Source of the DNA: a bacterium
GTDB taxonomy: Bacteria; Acidobacteriota; Polarisedimenticolia; Polarisedimenticolales; Polarisedimenticolaceae
DNA length: 64,000 nt
NCBI GenBank assembly: GCA_024226515.1
Contig: JAAELQ010000293.1
Coordinates: forward strand, 1 to 64,000
Direction: 5' to 3'
The notes under the pieces were generated by a model. The model saw only the letters and a program-made list of their open reading frames with translations. It made no database searches and was not told where the DNA came from. How positions within the stretch are numbered: position 1 is the first letter of the stretch; the number at the start of each line of letters is the position of its first letter. Of this stretch, positions 1-8,316 are shown piece by piece. Both the position numbers and the translations under genes were made by a program.

Positions 1-150
1 GTCGCGAATCGGCCGTTTCGGACCCCATTCCCGTGCGAGTACCCCAAGTTGGGGCCTGGTTCAACGAAATGGACGTACAATCAATCTCATATGGCCCGGC
101 AATGGAGCCGGCGAAGGTCAAATGGGAAATGTCGGATTAGACTTATGCGG

Positions 151-157
151 AAGGAGG
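151..157 (+). promoter_or_regulatory. Strong Shine-Dalgarno that fixes the start at 166
   Basis: AAGGAGG lies eight bases before the ATG at 166. The same frame is open upstream to 49, but this site and the signal peptide that follows show that translation begins at 166. A TACAAT at 76-81 could be a -10 box; I see no good -35 partner for it. Confidence 0.75.
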
Positions 158-165
158 GCCCTGTG

Positions 166-516
166 ATGCGCCGTACAACACTCCTAACCTTGCTCCTGCT
201 GCTCGTGGCTTCTACATTTGTTCCGGCGTTTGCGACAGACGGTGGTGGTGAGCCTGAGCCTCCTGAGCCTCCTGAGCCTGACCCACCAGTCAGCCCGCCT
301 TCATGTCGAGACTGCGCCGCGAGAGACCTCGGAAACGTCAATTGTTCGTGCGCTATTTACTGCCTGCAACATGGTACTTCGTGTCAGAGTTGTTGTTTCT
401 TTCAGCGAGTCAACACTCTAAGTGCCTCTGGTCGAAGGGGTAGTGGGATTACAGGTGCATATTCTGTGGCGTCGGCATACAACAACTGTCTCACAGACTG
501 CAACATTCGCGCGTGA
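166..516 (+). CDS. Small secreted Cys-rich protein with Pro/Glu spacer
   Basis: A 116-residue protein of unknown function. Residues 1-24 form a clear signal peptide (MRRTTLL, a Leu-rich core, then an AFA-type cleavage site). A short acidic proline spacer follows (EPEPPEPPEPDPP), then a compact domain of about 70 residues with ten cysteines, including a CC pair and the patterns CRDC and CSC. Ten cysteines in an exported domain suggest five disulfides and a stable extracellular fold, like toxin, inhibitor or cell-wall peptides, but I recognise no named family. It sits 16 bases before a second secreted protein gene (533-1180) and is probably co-transcribed with it. Both lie in DNA visibly less GC-rich than the rest of the window, suggesting recent acquisition. 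The start is fixed by an AAGGAGG site. Confidence 0.72.
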   Translation: MRRTTLLTLLLLLVASTFVPAFATDGGGEPEPPEPPEPDPPVSPPSCRDCAARDLGNVNCSCAIYCLQHGTSCQSCCFFQRVNTLSASGRRGSGITGAYSVASAYNNCLTDCNIRA

Positions 517-532
517 CAGGGAGGCCATACCA

Positions 533-1180
533 ATGAAGAAAGCACTATGTCTTCTGCTCGTCGCTTTCCCGCTTATTGCGGTCGCCGGCGAGTCTCCTTC
601 GGACGTCCTCCGCAGTGTAAAAACCCGGGAGGCCATAAACCTGGGTGACGATAAGATTGCGGAGTACTCCCTCATTCACATCACTCGAAGTACTGGAACC
701 GAGTTCCGAACACTATTCGAGGACAACGCGGGTCGGCTCCTTGTCATTCGAGAGAACCTCGTTGCTGATTCAACGCACAACGTGTCAAAGGTCGCGACCA
801 CGGTGCAGTTGCTCTCCACCATGGAGACGTTTCGCGTTGAGAGCGATAACGGTCAGGTAACAGCGGAGATTGGCGGAGGTTCCGTATCCTTCAAGGACGC
901 AGATACGTTCCCTCGCAGTGCCAAGAGGGATGCTGCGGAAATGCTCGCGAGCGCTTCCGATGAGTTTCAGGCTGCTCTGAGAGAACTTGCCGACGTGGCC
1001 TCCAACTATGCTCCACGACTCGGAGGCATTGGATTCACGCTGAGAGAGCTGTTCTTCAATGACCTGACCAAGGCAGACCAAGAGTTGGCTGTGTCTCAGT
1101 CGTTCGTGAAGGACTTCAGCCCTTCCATTCACGAACCGGACGACTTCGAGAAGAAGTTCAAGACCGCTTACTACGAATAG
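533..1180 (+). CDS. Secreted protein of unknown function
   Basis: A 215-residue exported protein with no family I recognise. The signal peptide is MKKALCLLLVAF followed by PLIAVAG. The start is ATG 533, after a CAGGGAGG site at 517-524; the longer open frame from 422 overlaps the upstream gene and is not supported. The mature part is hydrophilic, with predicted beta-rich character in the first half (alternating Thr/Val/Ser around residues 40-110) and a helical, charged C-terminal half ending in FKTAYYE. It has no cysteine in the mature region, in contrast to its Cys-rich neighbour. The pair is followed by a hairpin at 1207-1232, so the two genes look like a complete small transcription unit. 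Base composition differs from the rest of the window. Confidence 0.7.
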   Translation: MKKALCLLLVAFPLIAVAGESPSDVLRSVKTREAINLGDDKIAEYSLIHITRSTGTEFRTLFEDNAGRLLVIRENLVADSTHNVSKVATTVQLLSTMETFRVESDNGQVTAEIGGGSVSFKDADTFPRSAKRDAAEMLASASDEFQAALRELADVASNYAPRLGGIGFTLRELFFNDLTKADQELAVSQSFVKDFSPSIHEPDDFEKKFKTAYYE

Positions 1181-1206
1181 ACTTCCACACTCTAGATAGA
1201 CCTGGT

Positions 1207-1232
1207 GAAGGGCCCCTCTTGAGGGGCCCTTC
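1207..1232 (+). terminator. Perfect hairpin after the small secreted gene pair
   Basis: GAAGGGCCCCTC pairs exactly with GAGGGGCCCTTC across a two-base spacer. It lies 26 bases after the stop of the 533-1180 gene. There is no T-run after it, so it may act as a weak or Rho-assisted terminator, or mark an element end. It sits directly at the junction with the truncated FG-GAP gene. Confidence 0.5.
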
Positions 1233-1239
1233 GCCCATA

Positions 1240-2136
1240 ATGCGACATTACGGATCCTCCACAGGCCTGACAGGAAGCCCGGCGTGGACCTACGAGGTCG
1301 ACGCGTTCGGGTTCGGCAGACCGCTGGCCGGGTTGGGCGATGTCAATCAGGACGGCTACGACGACCTCGCCGTCGGCACGCCGGATTTCATTCACGACGT
1401 CAACCAGCACGGGGCGGTGTTGCTGTTCCTGGGTTCAGCGGACGGCCCGGCGAGGCAACCGGATCAGCTGCTGCCGGGAGAAGGCAAGTTCGGCTTTGCC
1501 GTCGCATCTCCCGGCGACGTCAATCTCGACGGCTACAGCGACCTCGTGATCGGGGCTCCCGAATCATCCGGACAGGGCGCAGCCCACCTGTTCCTCGGTG
1601 GCCCGAGCGGTAGCGCGACGGCCATGGCCTGGACCGGCAACCCGACTCCCGATGCCTACGAGCTTGGCTGGTCGGTTGCACCCGCGGGGGATGTCAACGG
1701 GGACGGCCGCCTGGATCTCGTCGTCGGCGACCCGAACGACACCCTCTACTTCTACGGTCGCGCCTCGGTGTATCTCGGCGCTGCGTTGCCCACGGGTGCC
1801 GCCGGTGCGCTCGAGCCGAGCGGTCCCGGCGCCCTGGTCGTCGAGCTCGTGAATGGAGAGGTTGCGCTGCGCTGGGGGGCGTCGTGCAGCGGGCCGGAGG
1901 AGGATTACGGTGTCTACAGCGGAGCGATCGGTTCCTGGGACAGCCATCTGCCGCTGACCTGCAGTACGGGCAGCGTCGCGTCGTGGACCGGCACCGTCGA
2001 TCCCGGCGATCGGTATTTCCTGGTCGTCCCGCACAGCGAGGACCACGAGGGTTCGTACGGTGTCGACAGCGCGGGCAATGAACGTCCGGCGGCAAGCGCC
2101 GCGTGTTCTCCCCAGGCGGTGGACCCGTGCCGATGA
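1240..2136 (+). CDS. FG-GAP repeat protein, 5'-truncated
   Basis: About 298 residues of an extracellular integrin-alpha-like beta-propeller protein. Three calcium-loop repeats are visible: GDVNQDGYDDLAVG near residue 33, GDVNLDGYSDLVIG near 92 and GDVNGDGRLDLVVG near 150, each followed by a VFLG-type strand. From about residue 200 comes a C-terminal module (LRWGASC, YGVYSG, GDRYFLVV, YGVDSAGNERP, final Cys) shared with other secreted proteins in the window. There is no signal peptide and no ribosome-binding site. The reading frame enters in the middle of a propeller blade (GSSTGLTGSPAW), right after the hairpin at 1207-1232. I infer that the 5' part was removed or displaced when the AT-richer 1.2 kb segment arrived, so this may be a non-expressed remnant. 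It converges on the gene ending at 2157. Confidence 0.7.
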   Translation: MRHYGSSTGLTGSPAWTYEVDAFGFGRPLAGLGDVNQDGYDDLAVGTPDFIHDVNQHGAVLLFLGSADGPARQPDQLLPGEGKFGFAVASPGDVNLDGYSDLVIGAPESSGQGAAHLFLGGPSGSATAMAWTGNPTPDAYELGWSVAPAGDVNGDGRLDLVVGDPNDTLYFYGRASVYLGAALPTGAAGALEPSGPGALVVELVNGEVALRWGASCSGPEEDYGVYSGAIGSWDSHLPLTCSTGSVASWTGTVDPGDRYFLVVPHSEDHEGSYGVDSAGNERPAASAACSPQAVDPCR

Positions 2137-2156
2137 ACGGATCGTGGCACGGCAGG

Positions 2157-4577
2157 TCAGCGGTCGAGCCGTTCCCGAAGCTGAAGCCGCAGCGCGTCGA
2201 TCTCCGCCAGCTGCGGCGAATCCGCAGGAGCGATCCGGAGTGCGCGATTCAGATCGCTCAGCGCGCCAGACAAGTCGTCGTTCCTCTTCTTGATCAGCGC
2301 GCGGAAATACCACGGTGTGGGGTCGTCCGGATCCAACTGCATCGCCCGCTCGAAGTCCGCGACCGCGCCCGGCAGATCCCCGTTGGCCATCAACGCGGTT
2401 CCACGCCCGTTGTAGGCCTCCGTGTACTCGGGGTCCAGTCGGATCGCCTCGGTGTAGTCCTCGACAGCCGCCGTCGCGTCTTTCGCGCGTAGGCGAATCG
2501 TCGCACGGTCGCACCACAACTTCGGGTCTCGCGGTCGCAACCGTATGGCCAGGCCCAGGTGCATCGACGCGTTCTCCGCATCGCCCGTCTCGGACAGCAG
2601 GTAGCCCGCGTTGGCATGCATCTCCACGTTGTAGGGGTTGCGTTTCAACGACTGACCGATGTGGTGCAGGGCACGTTTCGTTTGCCCCAGCTGGAGGAGA
2701 CTCTTGCTCATGCTGTCGTGAATTCTCCAGTCGTTGAGTCTCCACTCCCTCCACTCGCCCTCCAGCGCAGTTTCGAACTCGGCGACCGCCTCGCCGAGAC
2801 GGCCTTCCCGAGCCAGTTCGCTGCCGCGCTGGAAGTACCGGTAGTGATCGACCGCCGGGACGGAGATGCTCTCGAACTCCTCGTAGGGCGCGTTGACGAA
2901 CTCCGGGATGTTGACCGCCCGATTGGCCGCCGTGCTGTTCTCGATCAGCAGCGCCGGGCTGGCGTTGCCCTCGTCGTCCAGGTGCGTCAGGAACATCTGC
3001 GTGTACGGGGTGTTGCTCTTTGACGAGAACACCAACCAGCGCCCGTTGGGAGAGAAGCTGTGCCAGGAGTTCATCAGCGGCAGGTTGCTCTGCAGCGGCC
3101 GCGCCTCGCCACCGGCGGTCGGCACGATCCACAGCTTGCTGTCGGGTCTCATCAGCAGGCCGTTGCGAGCCTTGACGAAGACGATCCACCGGCCGTCCGG
3201 CGACACCTTGGGGAAGCTGTTGCTCATCCCGTTGTTGGACGCCCCGGCGATCGGCTCGGGCCGGCCCCCGCGGCCATCGTTGAACGGAATGCGGTACAGG
3301 TCGTAGCGCATCGGGGTCTCGTTGGGGTCGCCGGCGTATCGGGCGATGGGTCTCCCCTTCTCGTACGGGTCTCTGGCGCGGGCCCTGGCGAACACGAGGT
3401 CGGTCCCGTCCGGCGTCCAGTCCGCGTTGCAGTGGACGAACTCCGGATCGTCCGCGCCCGGCAACGCTTTGATCTCGCCGGTCTCCCGCGAGTAGTAAGC
3501 GAGGATGCCGCGGGTGGGATAGAACACCTGAATGAACCGGTGGTCGGTGAAGTTGCTGACGTAGATCGCTTCGTTCACCGTCGAGACCACGTGGCCGCCG
3601 TCGGGGCTCAGCCGCGACATGAAGCCGAGCGTATTCAGCCCGGCGGGCTTGTCCTCGAACGCGTTCCAGGTCATGACCTGCTCGTCCCGAATCACGACGT
3701 CCTTCTGCACGCCGGCGATCGTGTAGGCGCCCTTGTCGCCATCCGGGCCGTCGACGTCCATGCCCAGCGTCTTACCGTCCGCCGAGAAGCTATGGCAGTT
3801 GGCGCAGGTCGGCATGTCCCTGAGCAAGACCCGGCTGTCGGGTCGGGAAACATCACGCAGCCGCCAGGCGATCAACGGCCCGGCCGTACGGTCCAGCGGC
3901 TTGATCACGCCTTCCTTGGTCTCGGAGGGCATCAGCGGTACGTCCCGGTAGAAGATCGGAGCTCCGACCGGATCGGCCGATGTGCGGAGCGACATCCGCC
4001 CCCGCGAGACGACTCGGTCCGGATCGTCGTTCCGATAGCCCAGGATGGTGATGCTCGTCGACGCTCCGGCGGAGCGATCCCGGATCACCTCCCACAACGC
4101 GGCCGACGGTTTCCAGGACCTGGCCGAGGCCTGGTACGGCGTCGGCTCGTAGATCTCGTTCGTGATGGCGATGCACCGCGGGTCGATCTCGCCTCGTGGA
4201 GGCGGATCTCCGGGTACCAGAACGAAGACGTGCGTCGCGCCGCCTGCGAGTGCCACATCGACGAGCCAGCCGTCCGCCACGTCGGATTCGTCGTGCCACA
4301 GGAAGGTCGGGGCGAGCATCTCGGGAGGAAAGACGGACTCGTCGGACGGATAGTCGATCTTCAGCTCGGCCAGCTCCGCAGCGCCACGGTAGCCGCCTCG
4401 TAGCCTACGGATCAGCCGTCGCTGTCGGCGGTCTGCCGTCGAGGAGAGCTCGGGGGCGTCCGACAGCAACACGTCGGCGGCGTGAGCCCCCGTGGGACGC
4501 GCCGGCTCGGCCGGGCCGTTCTCGACCGAGGAGGCGGCGACCGAAACAGCGAGCAACAGCGCCAGGCCGGCGATCAT
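2157..4577 (-). CDS. PD40/TolB-like propeller protein with CxxCH motif and TPR repeats
   Basis: An 806-residue exported protein. The start ATG 4577 gives a signal peptide (MIAGLALLLAVSVAASS) and overlaps the upstream RidA-family gene by ATGA, so the two are translationally coupled. Residues 60-240 form a beta-rich N-terminal domain. A single haem-type motif, CANCH, lies at about 258-262, in the context TCANCHSFSADGK. Residues 290-570 contain TolB-type PD40 blades (LSPDGGHVVS, VSPDGRWIVFV, FSPNGRWLVFS). The C-terminal 200 residues are TPR repeats (for example YNGRGTALMANGDLPGAV). The layout suggests a periplasmic scaffold or sensor, possibly covalently haem-bound. Propeller/TPR proteins with CANCHSFS are, from memory, common in Acidobacteriota and Planctomycetota; the substrate is unknown. 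Confidence 0.8.
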   Translation of the reverse strand: MIAGLALLLAVSVAASSVENGPAEPARPTGAHAADVLLSDAPELSSTADRRQRRLIRRLRGGYRGAAELAELKIDYPSDESVFPPEMLAPTFLWHDESDVADGWLVDVALAGGATHVFVLVPGDPPPRGEIDPRCIAITNEIYEPTPYQASARSWKPSAALWEVIRDRSAGASTSITILGYRNDDPDRVVSRGRMSLRTSADPVGAPIFYRDVPLMPSETKEGVIKPLDRTAGPLIAWRLRDVSRPDSRVLLRDMPTCANCHSFSADGKTLGMDVDGPDGDKGAYTIAGVQKDVVIRDEQVMTWNAFEDKPAGLNTLGFMSRLSPDGGHVVSTVNEAIYVSNFTDHRFIQVFYPTRGILAYYSRETGEIKALPGADDPEFVHCNADWTPDGTDLVFARARARDPYEKGRPIARYAGDPNETPMRYDLYRIPFNDGRGGRPEPIAGASNNGMSNSFPKVSPDGRWIVFVKARNGLLMRPDSKLWIVPTAGGEARPLQSNLPLMNSWHSFSPNGRWLVFSSKSNTPYTQMFLTHLDDEGNASPALLIENSTAANRAVNIPEFVNAPYEEFESISVPAVDHYRYFQRGSELAREGRLGEAVAEFETALEGEWREWRLNDWRIHDSMSKSLLQLGQTKRALHHIGQSLKRNPYNVEMHANAGYLLSETGDAENASMHLGLAIRLRPRDPKLWCDRATIRLRAKDATAAVEDYTEAIRLDPEYTEAYNGRGTALMANGDLPGAVADFERAMQLDPDDPTPWYFRALIKKRNDDLSGALSDLNRALRIAPADSPQLAEIDALRLQLRERLDR

Positions 4578-5134
4578 CGGGTCGGAACGACGGCGACCGC
4601 CTCGATCTCGACCAGGAGATCCGAGCGGCATAGCCTGGCCTGAATTCCGGTGCTTGCAGGCAGAGGCTTCAGCCCGACCCGACTCATGAACATCGTGCGA
4701 ATTCTGTTGAACTCGTCGTAGTCACGCTCGATGTCTCTCAGGTAACAGCTCGTGCGTGCGATGTCGTGCCAACTGGCGTTCTCCGCGGCGAGCAGCCGGG
4801 TCAGGTTACGGAACGTGCGCAGACACTGAGCCGCGAAGTCACCGGAATGGACGGTCGCGCCCTTCTCGTCGACGCTGGCCGTGCCGGAGAGAAAGAGCAG
4901 GGTCGCGCCGGGCAGCTCCACGCCGATGCCCCGACTGAAGGAAGAGGGCTGGCTGTAGTCGAACGCCTCGTTGAGTGTCTCGGGGGCGGAGATCGCCCGC
5001 TTGGCCAGTGTCGGGCGCTCGGCAATGGGGGCGATGCCTGCCACCGGCGGCCCGGCGTGCTGCCGGCCGAGTCCCAGCGCCTCCAGCTCGGCAACGGCTC
5101 CGGGGGTGAACTGTTCTTGCCCTAGATCACTCAC
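4574..5134 (-). CDS. RidA/YjgF family protein with N-terminal extension
   Basis: A 186-residue protein whose C-terminal 115 residues match the RidA (YjgF/YER057c/UK114) fold: LLFLSGTASVDEKG, then GDFAAQCLRTFRNLTRLL, and the ending ARLCRSDLLVEIEAVAV. The Arg in the ARL segment corresponds to the conserved substrate-carboxylate ligand of RidA. Family members hydrolyse enamine/imine intermediates or act as chorismatase-like subunits. Residues 1-70 are an extra N-terminal region not found in the usual 125-130 residue RidA, so this is likely a divergent member with a different substrate. No signal peptide. Its TGA overlaps the ATG of the downstream PD40/TPR gene. Confidence 0.82.
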   Translation of the reverse strand: MSDLGQEQFTPGAVAELEALGLGRQHAGPPVAGIAPIAERPTLAKRAISAPETLNEAFDYSQPSSFSRGIGVELPGATLLFLSGTASVDEKGATVHSGDFAAQCLRTFRNLTRLLAAENASWHDIARTSCYLRDIERDYDEFNRIRTMFMSRVGLKPLPASTGIQARLCRSDLLVEIEAVAVVPTR

Positions 5135-5433
5135 AACTCCACCTCTCGCATCCCGCGATCCGACTCATCCAGGTCCTCGAATTCCGTCGCCGCGCACCCT
5201 CTATCTTAGGATCGAGGCGGAGACATCCCGGGAAGTTGCGCGCCGAAGAAGACCTCGAAAGTCCACCAACCACAGTCGATGCTGCAACGAGATCGCGACG
5301 TCGACGGGATAGGCGATGTGTGCTCTACCCGCTCGTTGCCTATGTAGACCCTCAATGGTCTGCCTCAATCGGACGCTCATGGTCCGCGCGGGCTCTCGGA
5401 ATCGTGCGAACCTGATCCACAAGAGGAGTGGCC
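5135..5433. other. 299-bp divergent intergenic region, no gene seen
   Basis: This spacer separates the divergent RidA-family gene (minus) and the beta-helix gene (plus) and must hold both promoters. I see no convincing sigma-70 boxes, inverted repeats or RNA element. The only clear signal is the AAGAGGAG ribosome site at 5421-5428 for the plus-strand gene. Confidence 0.5.
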
Positions 5434-6543
5434 ATGAGGCAGACCCAGCGTTTGGTTCTCCTGTGCTGCGTGCTGACCTTCGCGACGGCCCAGGCCGAGG
5501 AAGGCCGTATACCGATCTTCGAACCCGTCGAGTTCGACGGCGCCACCGGCGATTTCAGCGGAAGGTACGTCCTCACGCGCGACATCACCGTCGCCTCCGG
5601 ATTTGACCCGGTCATTCGTTTCAATGGGACCGGGACGGAGACCGTGGACCTCGACCTCAACGGCTTCCGGGTGACACACGACGGCACGGCCAACTCGGTC
5701 ATCTTCGCCGACGACCTGCGCTCGCTCACCGTACGCAACGGCTTCGTGTCCGCGGCGGGCTCAGGCCTGTTCGTCATCGGAGGCAACTGCATCGTCGAGC
5801 AACTCATCGTCGAGGCGGGAAGCGCGCACGGCGTCTGGCTGAACGGCCCGTGGACTGCCGTCGTCCGAGACAACGTCGTCATCGCGGGGGGTTACGCCAT
5901 CTTTGTCGAGAGCAACGCCGGGCGTCCCGTCAAGTCGGCACGGATCGAGGACAACATGCTGACCGACGTGGGACACACCGGGATCTTCGTGCTGTCCTAC
6001 CAGGACTCGCCGTTCAAGAGCGTCACGATCCGGGGCAACACCGCCAAGCACGACGGAAGCCCGCCGGATATCCAGGACTACGGCATCAGGGTCACCCACG
6101 TCGAGGGAGCTTCGGTCCGAGAGAACTCGATCGCCAACTTCCCGCGGGTAGGCATCGACATCTTCGGCTCTTCCGGCAACGCCGTCACAGGCAACGTCGT
6201 TCGTGAGTGCGGAGACGGGATCTCGATCCGCAGCACATCGGGAGCGCTCGTCGCCGACAACGTCGTCAGCGACAACACGGACGACGGGATCCAGTTCTCT
6301 CAGACTGCAACCCGCAACGTCGTCGAACGGAACGTGATGATCAACAACGAACGCTACGGGCTCTACTTCGAGTCCGGCAGCGACGACAACACGTTCGGCA
6401 GAAACACGGCACGCGGCAACGGTGGTGGGTCCTGTACCTTCGGTACGCCGATCTGCGGCACACCCGACTTCTGTGACGGGGGGACCAACATCAACAACAC
6501 GTCCTTCGGCGACAACCTCGTCCCCGGACCACCGACCTGCTGA
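5434..6543 (+). CDS. Secreted right-handed beta-helix (NosD-like) protein
   Basis: A 369-residue exported protein. ATG 5434 follows an AAGAGGAG site and gives a signal peptide ending TAQAEE. The open frame could also begin with GTG at 5428, inside the ribosome site. The mature protein is a run of PbH1-type coils: ENSIANFPRVGIDIFGSSGN, ADNVVSDNTDDGIQFSQT and VERNVMINNERYGLYFESGS, with regular Asn/Gly turns. Such parallel beta-helices bind polysaccharide or act as NosD-like periplasmic factors; no catalytic carbohydrate-lyase residues could be assigned. The C terminus has four cysteines (SCTFGTPIC, TPDFC, final PTC), suggesting a disulfide-stabilised cap. Monocistronic as far as can be seen. 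Confidence 0.82.
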   Translation: MRQTQRLVLLCCVLTFATAQAEEGRIPIFEPVEFDGATGDFSGRYVLTRDITVASGFDPVIRFNGTGTETVDLDLNGFRVTHDGTANSVIFADDLRSLTVRNGFVSAAGSGLFVIGGNCIVEQLIVEAGSAHGVWLNGPWTAVVRDNVVIAGGYAIFVESNAGRPVKSARIEDNMLTDVGHTGIFVLSYQDSPFKSVTIRGNTAKHDGSPPDIQDYGIRVTHVEGASVRENSIANFPRVGIDIFGSSGNAVTGNVVRECGDGISIRSTSGALVADNVVSDNTDDGIQFSQTATRNVVERNVMINNERYGLYFESGSDDNTFGRNTARGNGGGSCTFGTPICGTPDFCDGGTNINNTSFGDNLVPGPPTC

Positions 6544-6621
6544 GACGCGGCGGATACGCCACGACTCTCAGCGGTGGTTTACCCTGTTCGCGGCGTGATT
6601 GCCGTGGGAGGGTACGCAACG

Positions 6622-7383
6622 ATGAATCCGGACTTCGCCCGGGACGGTTACCTGCACGCGCGGGCCGTGTTCGACGCCACCCTGATCGCCGAGCTCGAGG
6701 AGGACTTCGACCGCGTCGTGGCGCAGCTGAGTTCCAGCGGTGAGCCGATCGACGCGACGTGGGCCGGCGCCGAGACGCAGCGGCTGAAGCGAGCCGGAGA
6801 CACCGTCCTGCACACGCACAACGTGCACCAGTACTCCGGCCGCTGGATGCATGCCCTGCTGCACCGCCCGTTTCTCGACCTGTGCGAGGAGCTGCTCGGC
6901 CCGGACATCGTGCTGCACCACACCAAGCTGTTCTGCAAGCCGGCGGGAACGGGTTCACCCTTTCCCGTGCACCAGGACTGGTCCTACTTCCCGACCCTGC
7001 ACGACTCCATGATCGCCGCCGTCATCCACGTCACCGACGCCACGGACGAGATGGGCTGCCTGCGCGTCCACCCCGGCTCGCACCGCCTCGGACGGGCCGA
7101 ACGAACATCCGGCCAGGAAGCCTCGGCGCAGCTCGACGAGTGGCCGCTGGAGCGCGCGATACCGGTGCAGGCCGAGGCCGGCGACGTCGTCTTCTTCCAC
7201 TACTTCACGCTGCACGGATCGCGGCCGAACCGCTCGGCGCGCACGCGCAAGACGGTGCTGGCGCAGCTGCACTCCGGGGACGATCGGGTGGAAGAGGACG
7301 GTCCGCATCCGAACGAGCGGATCGTGCTGCGCGGCTGGAACCGGCACGCCACGCGCGAGCGGGCCGGTTGGCCGAAGACCTGA
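6622..7383 (+). CDS. Phytanoyl-CoA dioxygenase (PhyH) family protein
   Basis: A 253-residue cytoplasmic Fe(II)/2-oxoglutarate dioxygenase of the PhyH family. The iron triad is visible: H117 and D119 in PVHQDWSYFP, and H198 in HYFTLHGS. An Arg-rich stretch (RPNRSARTRK, 201-210) supplies the 2-oxoglutarate carboxylate ligand. GCLRVHPGSHRLG matches the family strand motif. The start at 6622 follows a GGGAGGG stretch; the open frame from 6574 lacks a ribosome site. Family members hydroxylate small lipids or natural products such as phytanoyl-CoA and ectoine, and the substrate here cannot be told. The next gene, a methyltransferase, starts 38 bases downstream, so the two may be co-transcribed. Confidence 0.88.
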   Translation: MNPDFARDGYLHARAVFDATLIAELEEDFDRVVAQLSSSGEPIDATWAGAETQRLKRAGDTVLHTHNVHQYSGRWMHALLHRPFLDLCEELLGPDIVLHHTKLFCKPAGTGSPFPVHQDWSYFPTLHDSMIAAVIHVTDATDEMGCLRVHPGSHRLGRAERTSGQEASAQLDEWPLERAIPVQAEAGDVVFFHYFTLHGSRPNRSARTRKTVLAQLHSGDDRVEEDGPHPNERIVLRGWNRHATRERAGWPKT

Positions 7384-7421
7384 CCACGGCGACGGCTATG
7401 ATGTCCGCAGGGAGTAGAGCC

Positions 7422-8237
7422 ATGCGAAAGCCGTCGCCGTGGAACCCGGGAATCGCGCTGATCGCGTCGCTGGCGTTCATCGGTCCATCCGCGGCTGCGG
7501 CACAGCCCGGGCTGCAGGAGATCTGCCGCGATTTCCAGACCTGGCACGAGACGCATGACTCTCCCGAACGGGCCACCGCCGCATACTTTGCCGAGTTGAT
7601 CTCCGGCGGCGTCGCGCGCGAGGAAGCCGAACGTCGACTGGCCCTGCTCGGGGGATCGGGCAGCGAGTGTCCGGCCGCCGCCGCTGCGGCGTTCGACAGG
7701 ATCTATGGCGATAGCACGGTTCGGTTCAGCACCGAACCCAACGCGCTGCTGGTCGAGACCGTGACGGGCATGAAACCCGGGCGCGCGCTCGACGTCGCCA
7801 TGGGACAGGGGCGCAACTCGGTGTTTCTCGCCTCGACCGGCTGGGAGGTGACGGGGTTCGACGTGTCCGCCGAGGGACTGTCGATCGCGCGCGCGGCCGC
7901 CGCGTCGGCGAAGGTAGAGATCCGGACAGTGCAGCAAGGCTGGCAGGAGTTCGACCTCGGCAAGCAGCAATGGGACCTGATCGTCCTCAGCTACGCCTGG
8001 GTCCCGATTGACGACCCGGCATACGTCGAGCGACTGTGCGACGCGCTGCGACCGGGGGGAACCCTCGTCTTCGAGCACATGCTCGGCGAATCGCGCGACG
8101 AGCTGGGGATCCCCGAGACTCAGCAGCTGCTCCGCGCCTTCGCGAGCCTGCGCATCGTGCGCTACGAGGAGATCGAGCAGAGGGGCGACTGGCACAACGA
8201 GGTGCTGCCCCTGGTCCGTCTCGTCGCGCGGAAGTAG
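7422..8237 (+). CDS. Class I SAM methyltransferase with an apparent signal peptide
   Basis: A 271-residue protein. Residues 118-240 are a Rossmann methyltransferase: motif I is ALDVAMGQGRN (122-132), the acidic end of strand 2 is GFDVS (D148), and the post-I/IV region is WDLIVLSYAW. It resembles the TehB/Methyltransf_25 group. The N terminus reads as a signal peptide (Lys/Arg start, hydrophobic core IALIASLAFIG, then SAAAAQPG), followed by a helical segment of about 80 residues. The start ATG 7422 has GCAGGGAG seven bases upstream, which supports the signal-bearing form. Export of a SAM-dependent enzyme is unexpected because SAM is not known to be available in the periplasm; see the findings. 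It could instead be membrane-anchored with the catalytic domain inside. Confidence 0.83.
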   Translation: MRKPSPWNPGIALIASLAFIGPSAAAAQPGLQEICRDFQTWHETHDSPERATAAYFAELISGGVAREEAERRLALLGGSGSECPAAAAAAFDRIYGDSTVRFSTEPNALLVETVTGMKPGRALDVAMGQGRNSVFLASTGWEVTGFDVSAEGLSIARAAAASAKVEIRTVQQGWQEFDLGKQQWDLIVLSYAWVPIDDPAYVERLCDALRPGGTLVFEHMLGESRDELGIPETQQLLRAFASLRIVRYEEIEQRGDWHNEVLPLVRLVARK

Positions 8238-8316
8238 GCAGCGGGAACACCCGCCTTGCGGTACGATCCGGCGCAGTCGACCCAACGAACGGGTGCGGCC
8301 TCACGTACCAGCAATC

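Noticed and set aside
42..54. CCCCAA-G-TTGGGG palindrome as an element end or terminator
   Set aside because: The stem is only six pairs with a one-base loop, there is no T-run, and no second copy is visible to support an element boundary.
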